Origin: Streptomyces noursei
Lineage (GTDB): Bacteria > Actinomycetota > Actinomycetes > Streptomycetales > Streptomycetaceae
Reading direction: 5' to 3'
Assembly: GCF_016917755.1 (NCBI RefSeq)
Contig: NZ_CP070326.1
Coordinates: forward strand, 8,742,001-8,806,000
DNA: 64,000 nucleotides
Every line of letters begins with the position of its first letter. Within the stretch, counting starts at the first letter, position 1. The position numbers and the translations under genes were made by a program. Shown here one piece after another: positions 1-11,464 of the stretch. The notes beneath the pieces are model-generated. The model did no database searches and was not told the origin of the DNA. It was given only the letters and a program-made list of their open reading frames with translations.

Positions 1-1067
1 GCTACTCCCGGACCCGCTTCGACAGCGGCAACACCGGATCCGGGGAAGCCACCCTGCGCTGCCTGGAGCACTGGGACCTCGACGGACTCGCCCTGGTCTT
101 CCCCTCCGACTCGGTCTTCGACTTCGACCTCGACGCCATGATCCGCGCCCACCGGGCCGCCGACGCCGTGGTCACCGTCGCCTCCGTGCTCCGCCCGCCC
201 GCCGAGGCCGCGGGCAAGTACGGGGTGGTGCAGCGGGGCCCGGACGGACTGGTGCGGCGATTCCTGGAGAAACCGGAGCTGAGCGAGCTCGCGCGAGGCG
301 GAAGCCAGGTCGAGACCAACGCCGGCATGTACCTCGTCGACTGCCACCGGCTGCGGCTGGCCGGACGCGAATCGGCACTCGCCGCGCTCGCCCTACGCAG
401 CCTGGACTGGGGCGGGGACCTGTTGCCCTACCTCGCCGGGCACGGCCACCGGGTGGCCTCCTTCCCGATCGCCAGATTCGGTGATCTGGGCAGCCCGCGC
501 GACTACCTGACCACCCTGCGCGAGGTTCTCCACGACGAGTACCCGCTGCTCAGCGGGCGTATCGACCCACCGCCGAGTCCCTTCGCCGGTGCCCGGATCC
601 ATCGGAGCAGCCTGTGCCTGAAGGACGAGGCCACCGGCCGGACACTGGCAGAGAAGATCACCGAGGGCACGGTCCACATCGGACCGGGCGTCCGCATCGG
701 CCGGGACGTGGAGATCGGCCCGGGAGTGGCCCTCACCGACTCCGACATCGGAGACGGCGTCGACATCGGCGCAGGGAGCGTGCTGCGCGGCGTGGCCTGC
801 GGCGACCACAGCGTCATCGGCCCCGGCGCCAGGATCTCCGACACCTTCCTCGGAGCCATGGTCGACATCCGCTCCACCGTCCGCCGCCCCGTGGTCCTCT
901 TGGGCTTCTGCGCCCTGGGGGACGAAGTGCGGATAGGGGCGGGGACCCGGCTCAGCGGAGTGCGGGTGTATCCGCAGCTGGAGATCCATGGCGGCCTCGG
1001 CATATCGCCCGGTGCCGAACTCTCGTGTTTGCAGGACGTGCTGCGCGGGCTGGGGAGGGCGGCGTGA
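1..1067 (+). CDS. Sugar-phosphate nucleotidyltransferase with hexapeptide-repeat C-terminus (5' partial)
   Basis: The reading frame is open from base 3, so the N-terminus lies outside the window. The visible part is the second half of a Rossmann-like NTP-transferase domain (NTGSGEATLRCLEHW, then FPSDSVFDFDLDAM). It is followed by a left-handed beta-helix with many hexapeptide turns such as HIGPGVRIG, VEIGPGV and VDIGAGSVL. This is the domain order of GlgC and related NDP-sugar pyrophosphorylases, which make ADP- or GDP-sugar from NTP and sugar-1-phosphate. Its stop overlaps the start of a GT4 glucosyltransferase, and GlgE and GlgB follow, so the likely job is ADP-glucose supply for maltose-1-phosphate synthesis. 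The nucleotide-specificity motif is in the missing part, so the substrate is inferred from context only. Confidence 0.85.
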   Translation, partial: YSRTRFDSGNTGSGEATLRCLEHWDLDGLALVFPSDSVFDFDLDAMIRAHRAADAVVTVASVLRPPAEAAGKYGVVQRGPDGLVRRFLEKPELSELARGGSQVETNAGMYLVDCHRLRLAGRESALAALALRSLDWGGDLLPYLAGHGHRVASFPIARFGDLGSPRDYLTTLREVLHDEYPLLSGRIDPPPSPFAGARIHRSSLCLKDEATGRTLAEKITEGTVHIGPGVRIGRDVEIGPGVALTDSDIGDGVDIGAGSVLRGVACGDHSVIGPGARISDTFLGAMVDIRSTVRRPVVLLGFCALGDEVRIGAGTRLSGVRVYPQLEIHGGLGISPGAELSCLQDVLRGLGRAA

Positions 1068-2248
1068 TGCGGGCCGCTCTGCTGAGCCGGGAGTACCCGC
1101 CGGACGTCTACGGCGGCGCGGGCGTCCACGTCTACCGGCTCTCCCGGGAACTGCGCCGGCTGGTCGACCTCCAGGTGCACTGCTTCGGCACACCGCGCCC
1201 GGAACCGCACGTCACGGCCCACCGGATCCCCTCCGAACCTACCGGCGCCAACCCCGCCCTGCACGTGATCGGCGTCGCCCCGGCCATGGCGGCGGCCGCC
1301 GCCGGAGCCGACGTGGTGCACAGCCACACCTGGTACACGAACCTCGCCGGCCATCTCGCCAAGCTGCTGCACGGGACACCCCATGTGCTCACCGCACACA
1401 GTCTGGAGCCCCTGCGCCCGTGGAAGGCCGAACAGCTCGCAGGCGGCTACCAGTTGTCCCTCTTCTGCGAGCGCACCGCAGTCCTCGGAGCCGACCGGCT
1501 CATCGCCGTTTCCCACGCGATGCGGGACGACCTACTGCACTGCTACCCCGAACTCGACCCCGACCGGGTGGTCGTGGTCCACAACGGCGTCGACACCGAG
1601 GAGTTCGCCCCCGACCCCGGCACCGCGGAACTGACGCCGCTCGGCATCCGCACCGACCGGCCCACCGTGGCCTGCGTCGCCCGCCTCACCCGGCAGAAGG
1701 GCCTGCTCCATCTGCTGCGGGCCGCGCCGTATCTGGCACCCGGCACCCAGCTGGTGATGTGCGTGAGCGCCCCGGACACCGCGGAGATCGCGTCCGAGTT
1801 CTCCGGACTGGCGCAGGAGGTGAGGGCCCAGGGCGTCGACCTGGTGCACGTCCGGGAACCGCTTTCCCGCGGCGCCCTCCGGCAACTGCTCTCGTACGCC
1901 GACGTGTTCGCCTGCCCGTCCGTCTATGAGCCGCTGGGCATCGTCAATCTGGAGGCCATGGCGTGCGGGACGCCGGTCGTCGCCACGGCCGTCGGCGGCA
2001 TCCCGGAAGTGGTCGCCGACGGCGAGACCGGGCTGCTGGTCCCCATCGAGGCCGGCCCGGACGACGGGGGCGAACCGGCCGACGCGGACGGCTTCGCCCA
2101 GGACCTCGCGTCCTGCCTCAACGAGCTGCTCGCGGACCCGGAGCGGGCCCGCCGGATGGGCCGGGCCGGCCGCCACCGCGCGGCCGAGCACTTCTCCTGG
2201 CCAGCCATCGCCGCACAGGTCCACGAGATCTACCGGTCAGTGGTGTGA
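1067..2248 (+). CDS. glgA: GT4 glycogen synthase / maltose-1-phosphate synthase (GlgA/GlgM type)
   Basis: A 393-residue GT-B glycosyltransferase. The N-terminus MRAALLSREYPPDVYGGAG is the actinobacterial GlgA pattern. HSHTWYTNLAGHL, IAVSHAMRDDLL and VVHNGVDTEEF mark the first domain. The donor-site region is RLTRQKGLLHLL, then PSVYEPLGIVNLEAMACGTP with the retaining-GT E-X7-E spacing. The length matches the mycobacterial Rv1212c (GlgM), about 387 residues. The ATG at 1067 shares bases with the upstream TGA and has GGAGGG just before it; the GTG at 1064 is an alternative. With GlgE and GlgB directly downstream and a pyrophosphorylase upstream, the product is more likely maltose-1-phosphate than linear glycogen. 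That is inference from the pathway, not from a diagnostic residue. Confidence 0.9.
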   Translation: MRAALLSREYPPDVYGGAGVHVYRLSRELRRLVDLQVHCFGTPRPEPHVTAHRIPSEPTGANPALHVIGVAPAMAAAAAGADVVHSHTWYTNLAGHLAKLLHGTPHVLTAHSLEPLRPWKAEQLAGGYQLSLFCERTAVLGADRLIAVSHAMRDDLLHCYPELDPDRVVVVHNGVDTEEFAPDPGTAELTPLGIRTDRPTVACVARLTRQKGLLHLLRAAPYLAPGTQLVMCVSAPDTAEIASEFSGLAQEVRAQGVDLVHVREPLSRGALRQLLSYADVFACPSVYEPLGIVNLEAMACGTPVVATAVGGIPEVVADGETGLLVPIEAGPDDGGEPADADGFAQDLASCLNELLADPERARRMGRAGRHRAAEHFSWPAIAAQVHEIYRSVV

Positions 2249-2268
2249 GCGGTGTGAGTGGTGTGAGC
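2242..2268 (+). repeat. Three GGTGTGAG repeats with 9-bp period at a gene junction
   Basis: GGTGTGAG occurs at 2242, 2251 and 2260. The first copy contains the stop codon of the glycosyltransferase. The repeat lies about 30 bases upstream of the glgE start and its AGGGAGG ribosome site. Confidence 0.6.
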
Positions 2269-2298
2269 CGACAACGGGAAAGGGAGGTTCCACGTCCG

Positions 2299-4449
2299 AT
2301 GACGAGCGACACGAGCGACACGAGCGGCACGAGCGAGACGACTGAGACGAACGGGCAGGGGCCCCTGGGACGGACCGTCCTCGCGCGTCTTTTCGACGAG
2401 GAGTTCCGTCCGCCACGTCCGCAGCACGTCCGGCCCGTCGCCCCCGTAAGACACATTCTCATCACCGACATCCGACCCTCGGTCGACGACGGACGCAGAC
2501 CGGCACGTTCGGTTCCGGGGGAACCCTTCGAGGTCTCCGCGACCATCTTCCGTGAAGGCCACGACGAGCTTGCCGCCCACGTGGTGCTCACCGGCCCCGA
2601 CGGGGAGCGGTCCACGGTCCGGATGACGGAACGGGTCCCGGGCACCGACCGGTTCACCGCCGAGGTCACCGCTGACCGGACGGGAGAGTGGACCTACCGG
2701 GTGGAGGCATGGAGCGACCCGGTCGCCACCTGGCGGCGCACGGCGAAGACGAAGGTCCCCGCCGGAAGCGACGTGGAGCTGACTCTCGAAGAAGGCGCCC
2801 GGCTGCTGGACCGGGCAGCGCTCCGTCCATCCGTGGCCGGCACCTCCGCGCAGCCGCTGCTCGCCGACGCCGCCGCGGCCCTGAGGGACACCGCCCGCCC
2901 GGCATCCGTACGGCTCGCCGCCGCCCTGGCACCCGAAGTGGCCCAGGCGCTGGAACGCCATCCGCTCCGTGAACTCCTCACCATTTCCCCCGAGTTGCCC
3001 CTCCGGGTGGACCGGGAACGCGCCCTCTACGGCGCCTGGTACGAACTCTTCCCGCGCTCCGAGGGAGCAGTGGTCGACCCGACGGGCGGCCGTCCGCCCC
3101 GCTCGGGCACCTTCCACACCGCCGCCCAGCGACTGCCCGCCATCGCCGCGATGGGCTTCCAGGTCGTGTACCTACCGCCGATCCACCCGATCGGCACCAC
3201 CCATCGCAAGGGCCCGGGGAACGCCCTCACCGCGGGGTCGTACGACCCCGGGTCACCGTGGGCGATCGGTTCACCGGCCGGCGGGCACGACGCCATCCAC
3301 CCGGACCTCGGCACTGCGGCGGACTTCGGCGACTTCGTGCGCACCGCCCACGACCTCGGGATGGAGGTGGCGCTGGACTTCGCGCTCCAGTGCTCGCCGG
3401 ACCACCCCTGGGTGCACGAGCACCCCGAATGGTTCCGCCACCGCGCGGACGGCTCGATCGCCTACGCCGAGAACCCGCCCAAGAAGTACCAGGACATCTA
3501 CCCCCTGGACTTCGACGCCGACCCCGAGGGCATCCACGCCGCCTGCGCGGACCTGCTGCGGCACTGGATCGCCCAGGGAGTGCGGATCTTCCGGGTCGAC
3601 AATCCGCACACCAAACCGGTGGGGTTCTGGGAGCGGCTGCTCGCCGACATCCACGGCACCGACCCGGACGTCCTCTTCCTCTCCGAAGCCTTCACCCGCC
3701 CGGCGATGCTGCGCACCCTCGCCCGGATCGGCTTCCACCAGTCGTACACCTACTTCACCTGGCGCAACACCCGCGACGAGGTGGAGTCGTACCTGCGTGA
3801 GCTGTCCGGCGGCGACGGCGAGGAGTCCGCGGCGTACCTGCGGCCCAACCTGTTCGTCAACACCCCGGACATCCTCCCCGAGTACCTCCAGCGGGGCGGA
3901 CGCCCGGCCTTCCAGGTGCGCGCGGTACTCGCCGCGACGGCCTCCCCGGCCTGGGGTGTCTACGCCGGCTTCGAACTGTGCGAGGCGGCAGCCGCCGCCC
4001 CCGGACGGGAGGAGTACGCGCACTCCGAGAAGTACGAGTACCGCCCCAGGGACTGGGCCGCCGCAGAGGCCGAGGGCCGTTCCCTCGCGCCGCTCCTCAC
4101 CGCCCTCAACCGGATCCGCGAACGGCACCCCGCCCTCCACCACCTGCGCAACCTCCGCTTCCACCACAGCGACAACGACGCGCTCCTCTGCTTCTCCAAA
4201 CACCTGGCCACCCCGAACGGCACGGACGCCGTGCTGGTCGTGATCAACCTCGACCCGCACCACGCGCAGCACGGCACCATCTCCCTCGGCCTGTCCGCAC
4301 TCGGACTGGAACCGGACGCGGCCTTCGACGCGCACGACGAACTGAGCGGAGCGACGTACCGCTGGGGCCAGGACAACTACGTCCGGCTCGACCCGGGCCG
4401 CCACCAGGTCGCCCACGTCTTCACCATCCGCCCCCTGAAAAGGACCTAG
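2299..4449 (+). CDS. glgE: GlgE alpha-1,4-glucan:maltose-1-phosphate maltosyltransferase
   Basis: A 716-residue GH13_3 enzyme that extends alpha-1,4-glucan by transferring maltosyl units from maltose-1-phosphate. The N-terminal beta-sandwich begins near HILITDIRPSVDDG. The catalytic barrel carries the GH13 regions: VYLPPIHPIG, FRVDNPHTKP (nucleophile Asp), FLSEAFTRP (acid Glu) and NTPDILPEYL. RVDNPHTKP is specific to GlgE among GH13 enzymes. The ATG at 2299 has AGGGAGG about 10 bases upstream. The first 20 residues are a Ser/Thr/Asp/Glu-rich run built from short repeats (TSDTSDTSGTSETTET), probably disordered. glgB follows after 6 bases. Most streptomycete glgE loci carry treS and pep2; here the upstream genes are instead a pyrophosphorylase and a GT4 enzyme. 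Confidence 0.96.
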   Translation: MTSDTSDTSGTSETTETNGQGPLGRTVLARLFDEEFRPPRPQHVRPVAPVRHILITDIRPSVDDGRRPARSVPGEPFEVSATIFREGHDELAAHVVLTGPDGERSTVRMTERVPGTDRFTAEVTADRTGEWTYRVEAWSDPVATWRRTAKTKVPAGSDVELTLEEGARLLDRAALRPSVAGTSAQPLLADAAAALRDTARPASVRLAAALAPEVAQALERHPLRELLTISPELPLRVDRERALYGAWYELFPRSEGAVVDPTGGRPPRSGTFHTAAQRLPAIAAMGFQVVYLPPIHPIGTTHRKGPGNALTAGSYDPGSPWAIGSPAGGHDAIHPDLGTAADFGDFVRTAHDLGMEVALDFALQCSPDHPWVHEHPEWFRHRADGSIAYAENPPKKYQDIYPLDFDADPEGIHAACADLLRHWIAQGVRIFRVDNPHTKPVGFWERLLADIHGTDPDVLFLSEAFTRPAMLRTLARIGFHQSYTYFTWRNTRDEVESYLRELSGGDGEESAAYLRPNLFVNTPDILPEYLQRGGRPAFQVRAVLAATASPAWGVYAGFELCEAAAAAPGREEYAHSEKYEYRPRDWAAAEAEGRSLAPLLTALNRIRERHPALHHLRNLRFHHSDNDALLCFSKHLATPNGTDAVLVVINLDPHHAQHGTISLGLSALGLEPDAAFDAHDELSGATYRWGQDNYVRLDPGRHQVAHVFTIRPLKRT

Positions 4450-4455
4450 GACCTC

Positions 4456-6347
<1,892 letters not shown>

Positions 6348-6351
<4 letters not shown>

Positions 6352-7922
6352 CCGACGTGCTGCTCCTCGTCGTCGGCGCGACGCTGGTGACCGCCGCGGC
6401 CCGACGGGCCGGCCTCTCCGCCCCCATCGCTCTCGTCGTCACCGGGCTTGCGGTCTCGTTCGTGCCGGGAGTCCCCGACTACCACCTCGACCCGCATCTG
6501 GCGCTGCTCGTCTTCGTGCCGCCGCTGGTGTACTCGGACGCGCTGGAGAGTTCGTACCTGAACCTGCGGGCCAACGCCCGCCCGATCGGCCTGCTCTCCG
6601 TCGGTCTTGTGCTGTTCACCGTCGTCGTGGTCGGCGTCGTGGCCCACGCGGTCATCCCCGGCATGCCGTGGGCGGTGGCCTTCGTCCTGGGCGCGGTCCT
6701 GGCGCCCACCGACGCGGTAGCCGCCGTCTCCATCGCCCGGCGGCTGGGGCTGCCGCGCCGGATCGCCACCATCCTGGTCGCGGAGAGCATCGTCAACGAC
6801 GCCACCGGCATGACCGCCTTCCGGCTCACGGTGGCCGTGGCTCTCGGCGGTGCCACCTCGCTCCTCCAGGGAATCGGCGAGTTCCTGCTGGCCTCCTGCG
6901 GCGGAGTGGCCACCGGCCTGCTCCTCGCCGCACTCGTGCGGTGGCTCCGGCGCTGGCTTCCCGACGCGGTCACGGAGAACGCCGTGTCACTCATCGTCCC
7001 CTTCGCGGCCTATGTCATCGCGGAGTCGTGGCACACCTCCGGCGTTCTCGCCGTGCTCGCCGCGGGGCTGTACCTGGGCCACCACTCCACCGGGGCCTCG
7101 CACGAGGCACGGTTGCAGGAGAGGGCCACCTGGCGGCTCACCACCTGCCTGCTGGAATCCGTCGTCTTCGCCCTCATCGGCCTCCAACTCCGCCCCGTAG
7201 TAAGGGTGTTGCACACCACCGAACCGATCACACTAGGCGGGTACGCCGGCGGGGTCCTCACCGCCGTGCTGCTCGCACGCATCTGCTGGATCTTCCCCGC
7301 AACGTATCTGCCCCGCCGGATGTCGGCGCGGATCCGGGAGCGGGACCCGTCGCCGCCGTGGCAGCATCCAGCCCTGATCTCCTGGGCGGGAATCCGGGGC
7401 GTCGTCTCGCTCGCCGCGGCCTTCGCCGTCCCGCCCGCGATGCCCGACCGCGACCTGCTGCTCTTCCTCGCCTTCTCGGTGGTGCTCGGCACGCTCCTGC
7501 TGCAGGGACTCACCTTCCCGGTGGTGGTGCGGCGGATCGGACTGAGCCAGGACGACCGGCAGGAACACCACGACGATCTCGCGGAGGCGCTGGCGCAGGA
7601 CGCCGCCGCCCGCGCCGCCTGGACCCGCGTGGAGGAGCTCATCACCGCCGGCCAGGGCACGACGCCCGGTCATGTGGTCGAGAAGCTACGGGAGTTGGCC
7701 GAGCACCGCCGCCACACGGCCTGGGAGCGGCTGGCGGCACGCACCCGGCCGGAAGACGGCGAAACGCCGACCGCCGCCTACCGTCGGCTGCGGCGGGAGA
7801 TGCTTGCTGCCGAACGTCAGGTGTTCGTCCGGCTCTGCCGGGAGGGGCGGATCAACGACGAGGTGCTGCGGCGCGTCATGCACGACCTGGACCTGGAGGA
7901 AGCGGCGCTCTGTCGCGGCTGA
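6348..7922 (+). CDS. CPA1-family Na+/H+ antiporter
   Basis: A 524-residue inner-membrane protein with about twelve hydrophobic segments in the first 400 residues and a charged cytoplasmic tail. Family signatures are [34 protein letters not shown] and [15 protein letters not shown] (the ion-binding ND pair). [15 protein letters not shown] is the conserved late-helix motif. It should exchange a monovalent cation for protons across the cell membrane. The ATG overlaps the glgB stop in ATGA, so it is translated with the glucan genes. The physiological reason for that pairing is not evident; alpha-glucan can act as an osmotically neutral store, so a link to salt stress is possible. Confidence 0.93.
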
Positions 7923-8139
7923 CCGAGGTGGGCCGTGTCCTGGAAACGCATGACCCAGGCACGGTCGGTGCGTCGGCAATCACCGGCCTGCCTTGTCAAG
8001 AGCGGCGATTTATCATCCCGTTTGCCGGAAACCGCACCAATTCCCCTCCGCGGTCGGGCCGCTGGTCAGCCGCCAAGGGCGGGCATATGGAACGCGCTAA
8101 GGCACGGCCCATCAGGTTGGCCGAAGTTGTGCGGTCCCG

Positions 8140-8393
8140 TTTTAATAGTTGACGGAAATTCTCCCATGCGTTGCGCGCATGGATACGCCAGAGACGTTCT
8201 CACGATCGGTGTGATGCGGCTTGATGGTCGGCACCCTGTCTAGACAGTGCAACATTTGATCGAATACAGAGGTGCAGACTGTATCCGGGAACCCCACCGG
8301 CCGAAGGGCATTTTCACACCCCTCGGCCCGCCCGTTTCAGTGAATCTTTCCCGCCATTTTTGGTTTCGTACTGCGCTGCGAGGAGGGATTTGT
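8140..8393 (+). promoter_or_regulatory. Leader region of the IS701-like/kinase operon, with a 12-bp palindrome
   Basis: The 471-base gap after the antiporter (7923-8393) holds no convincing gene. From about 8140 it is visibly richer in A and T than the coding sequence on either side. A perfect palindrome, CTGTCTAGACAG, lies at 8236-8247 and AT-rich tracts (TTTTAATAG near 8140, CATTTTTGG near 8355) lie around it. The likely start of the following gene is at 8394, so this region is its promoter and untranslated leader. The palindrome could be a regulator site; no regulator is identified. Confidence 0.4.
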
Positions 8394-9611
8394 GTGGACG
8401 CCGGGTTCGAAGGGCTCGATCCGCAGTGGCTTTCCCATGTCGACGAAATGTGCGGGCTGCTGCTCGCCTCCATTCCGAGAAGTGATCAGCGGCGCTGGGG
8501 GGAACTGTACGTACGCGGACTCCTCCTGGCGGAGGGACGCAAGACGATGCAGGCCATCGCGGACGTGGCCGGCACCACCGCCATGCAGAGCCTCCAGCAG
8601 TTCATCAGCAGCTCTCCGTGGGACTGGAGGCCGGTACGGCAATCCCTCGCCCGCCATATGGACCGCGAGATCCAGCCGCGTGCCTGGATCGTCGAACCGC
8701 TCGTGGTCCCCAAGGCCGGGAAGCACTCGGTCGGAGTCGAGCGCCAATTCGCCATCGGCCTCGGAAAAGTGGCCAACTGCCAGCAGAGTTCCACTGTCTG
8801 GCTGGCCTCGGAGGTATCCAGCTGCCCCGTGGACTGGCAGCTTGCCCTGCCCACGAGCTGGGTGGCAGTACCGGAGCAGCGCAAGCGGGCCGCGATTCCC
8901 GATCGCATCGGAGCCACGACCCCCCTGGAGTGCGCCATCGACTCGGTGGTCGACATGGCGCAGGAATGGCGCCTCACACCCCGGCCGGTCGTGATGTCCG
9001 TGCCCAACGCCGACCTCCCGAGGGCCGTCAGGACATTCACCGGACGCCGCGTCCCCTTCGTGCTCCGCATCGAAGGCTCCCTTCCGGTCGTCGCCTCCGA
9101 TCCCGCACGGGCGGTCTCCGAGCGGCGCACCCTCCCGGCACACCAGCTTACCGAGGCGCTCAAGGACCAGGCCGCGGCGGTGGAATGGCGGGACTTCGGC
9201 CGGTCGCGGCACCGCGTCAGCAAAGTGGTCGGTACCCGCGTGGGGCTGCCGACACCCGTCGGCCACATGACCCGCGCGATGGGAACGCCTCCGCTCCTCC
9301 TGGTCGGAGCCTGGACGGATCCGGCCAGCACCCGCCCCACGGAATTCTGGCTGTCCAATGTCAGTCACCTCTCCTCCTCGGCGCTGTTCCGGATCGCCAG
9401 ACTCACCCGGCGGGTGTCCCAGGACCTCCACGAGATCAGCGACCGAGTGGGCGTCCGCGACTTCGCCGGACGGACCTTCCGCGGCTGGCACCACCACGCC
9501 ACCCTCGTCTCCCTCGCGCACGCGATATCCGTCCTGTCCCGAGCTGCGGGACGCAGCGGCGCGCCCTACGCGCCGGCCCTCCCGTTGCGACGGCTGATCG
9601 GATCGCGATGA
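8394..9611 (+). CDS. IS701-like transposase protein, probably non-catalytic
   Basis: A 405-residue protein with the overall layout of IS701-family DDE transposases: an N-terminal helical region, WIVEPLVVPKAGKHSVGVER near residue 98, and a C-terminal GRTFRGWHHHATLVSLAHA near residue 370. Functional members usually read IVDDTGFPKKGKHSVG at the first position; here the Asp pair is Glu-Pro. The usual VADAGYG-type second Asp block reads VVMSVPNADLP. The GTG at 8394 is chosen because AGGAGGG lies 6 bases upstream; an ATG at 8247 has no ribosome site. No terminal inverted repeats are seen around it, and its stop overlaps the start of a sensor kinase (ATGA). It is more likely a fixed, domesticated protein than an active transposase. 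Confidence 0.75.
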   Translation: MDAGFEGLDPQWLSHVDEMCGLLLASIPRSDQRRWGELYVRGLLLAEGRKTMQAIADVAGTTAMQSLQQFISSSPWDWRPVRQSLARHMDREIQPRAWIVEPLVVPKAGKHSVGVERQFAIGLGKVANCQQSSTVWLASEVSSCPVDWQLALPTSWVAVPEQRKRAAIPDRIGATTPLECAIDSVVDMAQEWRLTPRPVVMSVPNADLPRAVRTFTGRRVPFVLRIEGSLPVVASDPARAVSERRTLPAHQLTEALKDQAAAVEWRDFGRSRHRVSKVVGTRVGLPTPVGHMTRAMGTPPLLLVGAWTDPASTRPTEFWLSNVSHLSSSALFRIARLTRRVSQDLHEISDRVGVRDFAGRTFRGWHHHATLVSLAHAISVLSRAAGRSGAPYAPALPLRRLIGSR

Positions 9612-11083
9612 CGGAAGCGAGCACACCAGACGCCCGGACACCGGACGCGAACCTCCAGCGCCGCAGACGACTTCGGGAGATCGAGCTCTTCGCGGAGATG
9701 ACCGACGACCAGCTGGACTGGCTCTCAGAAGGGGCCGAGGAGCGCCCCTTGGAAGACGGCGACACCCTGTTCCAGGACGGCGACCCGGCGACCCACTTCT
9801 ACGTGCTCCTCAAGGGCGAACTCGTCGTCACCAAACTCGTGGACGGCCGGGAGGAATTACTCACCCGGCACAGTACCCGCCCACGCCCCGGCGACGGACA
9901 CGACGGCAAACCGTCCGCCGCGCACCGCTTCACCGGAGAGCTGCCACTCCTGACCGACGGGAGCTACGTGGCCACCGCCACCGCGTCCGGCCACACGGTG
10001 ATCCTCGCCTGCCCCAAGCAGGTCTTCTACGACATGCTCGTGCGCTGCCCGACCGTGGCACGCGTACTGCTGCCGGTCCTCGCCTGGCGCATCACCTCCT
10101 CGGAGATCCAGGCCAGGAACCGGGCCACGGTCACCGCTCTGGGGACGCTCGCAGCGGGCCTGGCCCACGAGCTCAACAACCCAGCGGCGGCCGTGGCGCG
10201 CGCCGCACAGGACTTGACGCCGGCGCTCGACCGACTCGTCGAAACCGCACAGCGTTGGGGGAGCATGGCCACCGCCCACGAACGGTTCGACCTGAGCGAG
10301 CTGGTCGGCGAGATCCTACGGACGCCGCTCACCGCCGACTCCGATCCCTTCGACCTCACGGACCGCGAAGACGCCGTGGCCGACTGGGCGGCCGAGCGGG
10401 GCGCGGCACGGCCGGCGCCCCTGGCCACCGCGCTGGCCGAGCGTGGGCTGGACCGGGGCTGGCCGGCGGCGAGGACGACGGGCCTCCGGCCAGGCGTCCT
10501 CGCCGCCGCGCTCGACCAGACGTCCGCGCTCCTCGAAGCCCGCGCGCTGACGGACCAGCTGCGGTCGGCAGCACCGAGAATCTCCGCATTGGTCGCCGCG
10601 ACCCGGGACTATGCCAACGTCGACCGCGCCCCACGGCAGGAGTTCTCCGTCACCGCCGGGCTGGAAGCCACGCTCACCATGATGCGGCCCCAGCTGGCCG
10701 GAGTGCGGATCATCCGCGACTACGCGCCGGATCTCCCGGCGGTGACCGGCTACCCCACCGAACTCAACCAGGTGTGGACCAATTTGATCGACAACGCGGT
10801 GGACGCCATGCATGGAAACGGCACACTGACCCTGCGCACCTGCCTCCAGGGCGGCTGCCTGACCGTCGAGATCGGGGACACGGGCCATGGGATCCCCGCC
10901 GACGCGCTCTCCCGGATCTTCGAGCCCTTCTACACCACCAAAGACGTCGGCAAAGGGACTGGCCTCGGGCTGCACCTCTCGTACCGGATCGTCACCCAGC
11001 GGCACGGCGGATCGCTCACCGCGCGCTCGGCACCGGGCAGCACCTGGCTGGTCGCACGGATACCGGTCAACGGAAACCCCTGA
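9608..11083 (+). CDS. Cyclic-nucleotide-binding-domain histidine kinase with a TTA codon
   Basis: A 491-residue soluble sensor kinase. Residues about 25-170 form a cNMP-binding (CRP-like) beta-barrel (LFAEMTDDQLDWLSEGAEE, LFQDGDPATHFYVLLKGEL). The phosphoacceptor motif is LAAGLAHELNNPAAA near residue 187. The ATPase has the N box NLIDNAVDAM and G boxes GDTGHGIP and GKGTGLGLHLSY. No membrane segment is seen. Codon 84 is TTA (9857-9859), the rare Leu codon read by the bldA tRNA in Streptomyces, so translation is probably tied to development. It overlaps the IS701-like gene by 4 bases. No response regulator is adjacent; the partner is unknown. Confidence 0.9.
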   Translation: MTEASTPDARTPDANLQRRRRLREIELFAEMTDDQLDWLSEGAEERPLEDGDTLFQDGDPATHFYVLLKGELVVTKLVDGREELLTRHSTRPRPGDGHDGKPSAAHRFTGELPLLTDGSYVATATASGHTVILACPKQVFYDMLVRCPTVARVLLPVLAWRITSSEIQARNRATVTALGTLAAGLAHELNNPAAAVARAAQDLTPALDRLVETAQRWGSMATAHERFDLSELVGEILRTPLTADSDPFDLTDREDAVADWAAERGAARPAPLATALAERGLDRGWPAARTTGLRPGVLAAALDQTSALLEARALTDQLRSAAPRISALVAATRDYANVDRAPRQEFSVTAGLEATLTMMRPQLAGVRIIRDYAPDLPAVTGYPTELNQVWTNLIDNAVDAMHGNGTLTLRTCLQGGCLTVEIGDTGHGIPADALSRIFEPFYTTKDVGKGTGLGLHLSYRIVTQRHGGSLTARSAPGSTWLVARIPVNGNP

Positions 11084-11097
11084 GGGAGATGCCTTAC

Positions 11098-11418
11098 ATG
11101 CACGCCGTACTCGAACGCCAATTGGCAGCCCTGGCCGCAGGCGACATCGAAGCAGTGATGGAGAACTACGCACCGGACGCGATCCTCGTCAGATTCGACG
11201 GAATCTGCGTGGGAACCGGGCAGATCCGGGAGATGCTTTCTGCCTACCTCACTCTGAAACCGTGGCTCGTGGAACTGCTCCAGTACGCCGAATGCGCGGA
11301 CACCCTGTTCTACCGAGCCGTGATGAATGTGGGAGACCGGCAAAGAGACGCCCTGGGGACGCTGGTGCTGCGCGACGGAAAGATCTGGCGGCAGACGGCC
11401 GTATTCCTCGGTGACTGA
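11098..11418 (+). CDS. SnoaL/NTF2-fold small protein
   Basis: A 106-residue protein with the pattern of SnoaL-like or ketosteroid-isomerase-like folds: an N-terminal helix (LERQLAALAAGDIEAVMENY), APDAILVRFDG, and C-terminal strands TLVLRDGKIWRQTAVF. It sits 14 bases after the kinase gene. The ATG at 11098 has GGGAG about 9 bases upstream; an in-frame ATG at 11089 would be too close to that site. Members of this fold act as isomerases, hydrolases, cyclases or ligand-binding proteins. The substrate cannot be read from the sequence. Expression with the kinase suggests a signalling or small-molecule role. Confidence 0.75.
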   Translation: MHAVLERQLAALAAGDIEAVMENYAPDAILVRFDGICVGTGQIREMLSAYLTLKPWLVELLQYAECADTLFYRAVMNVGDRQRDALGTLVLRDGKIWRQTAVFLGD

Positions 11419-11464
11419 CCTGACAGCGGACTGTTCAACAGGACCACAGAGAAAGGGAACTTCC

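Noticed and set aside
7935-8243. 102-codon plus-strand frame after the antiporter
   Set aside because: No ribosome site or family resemblance; it lies in a probable promoter region.
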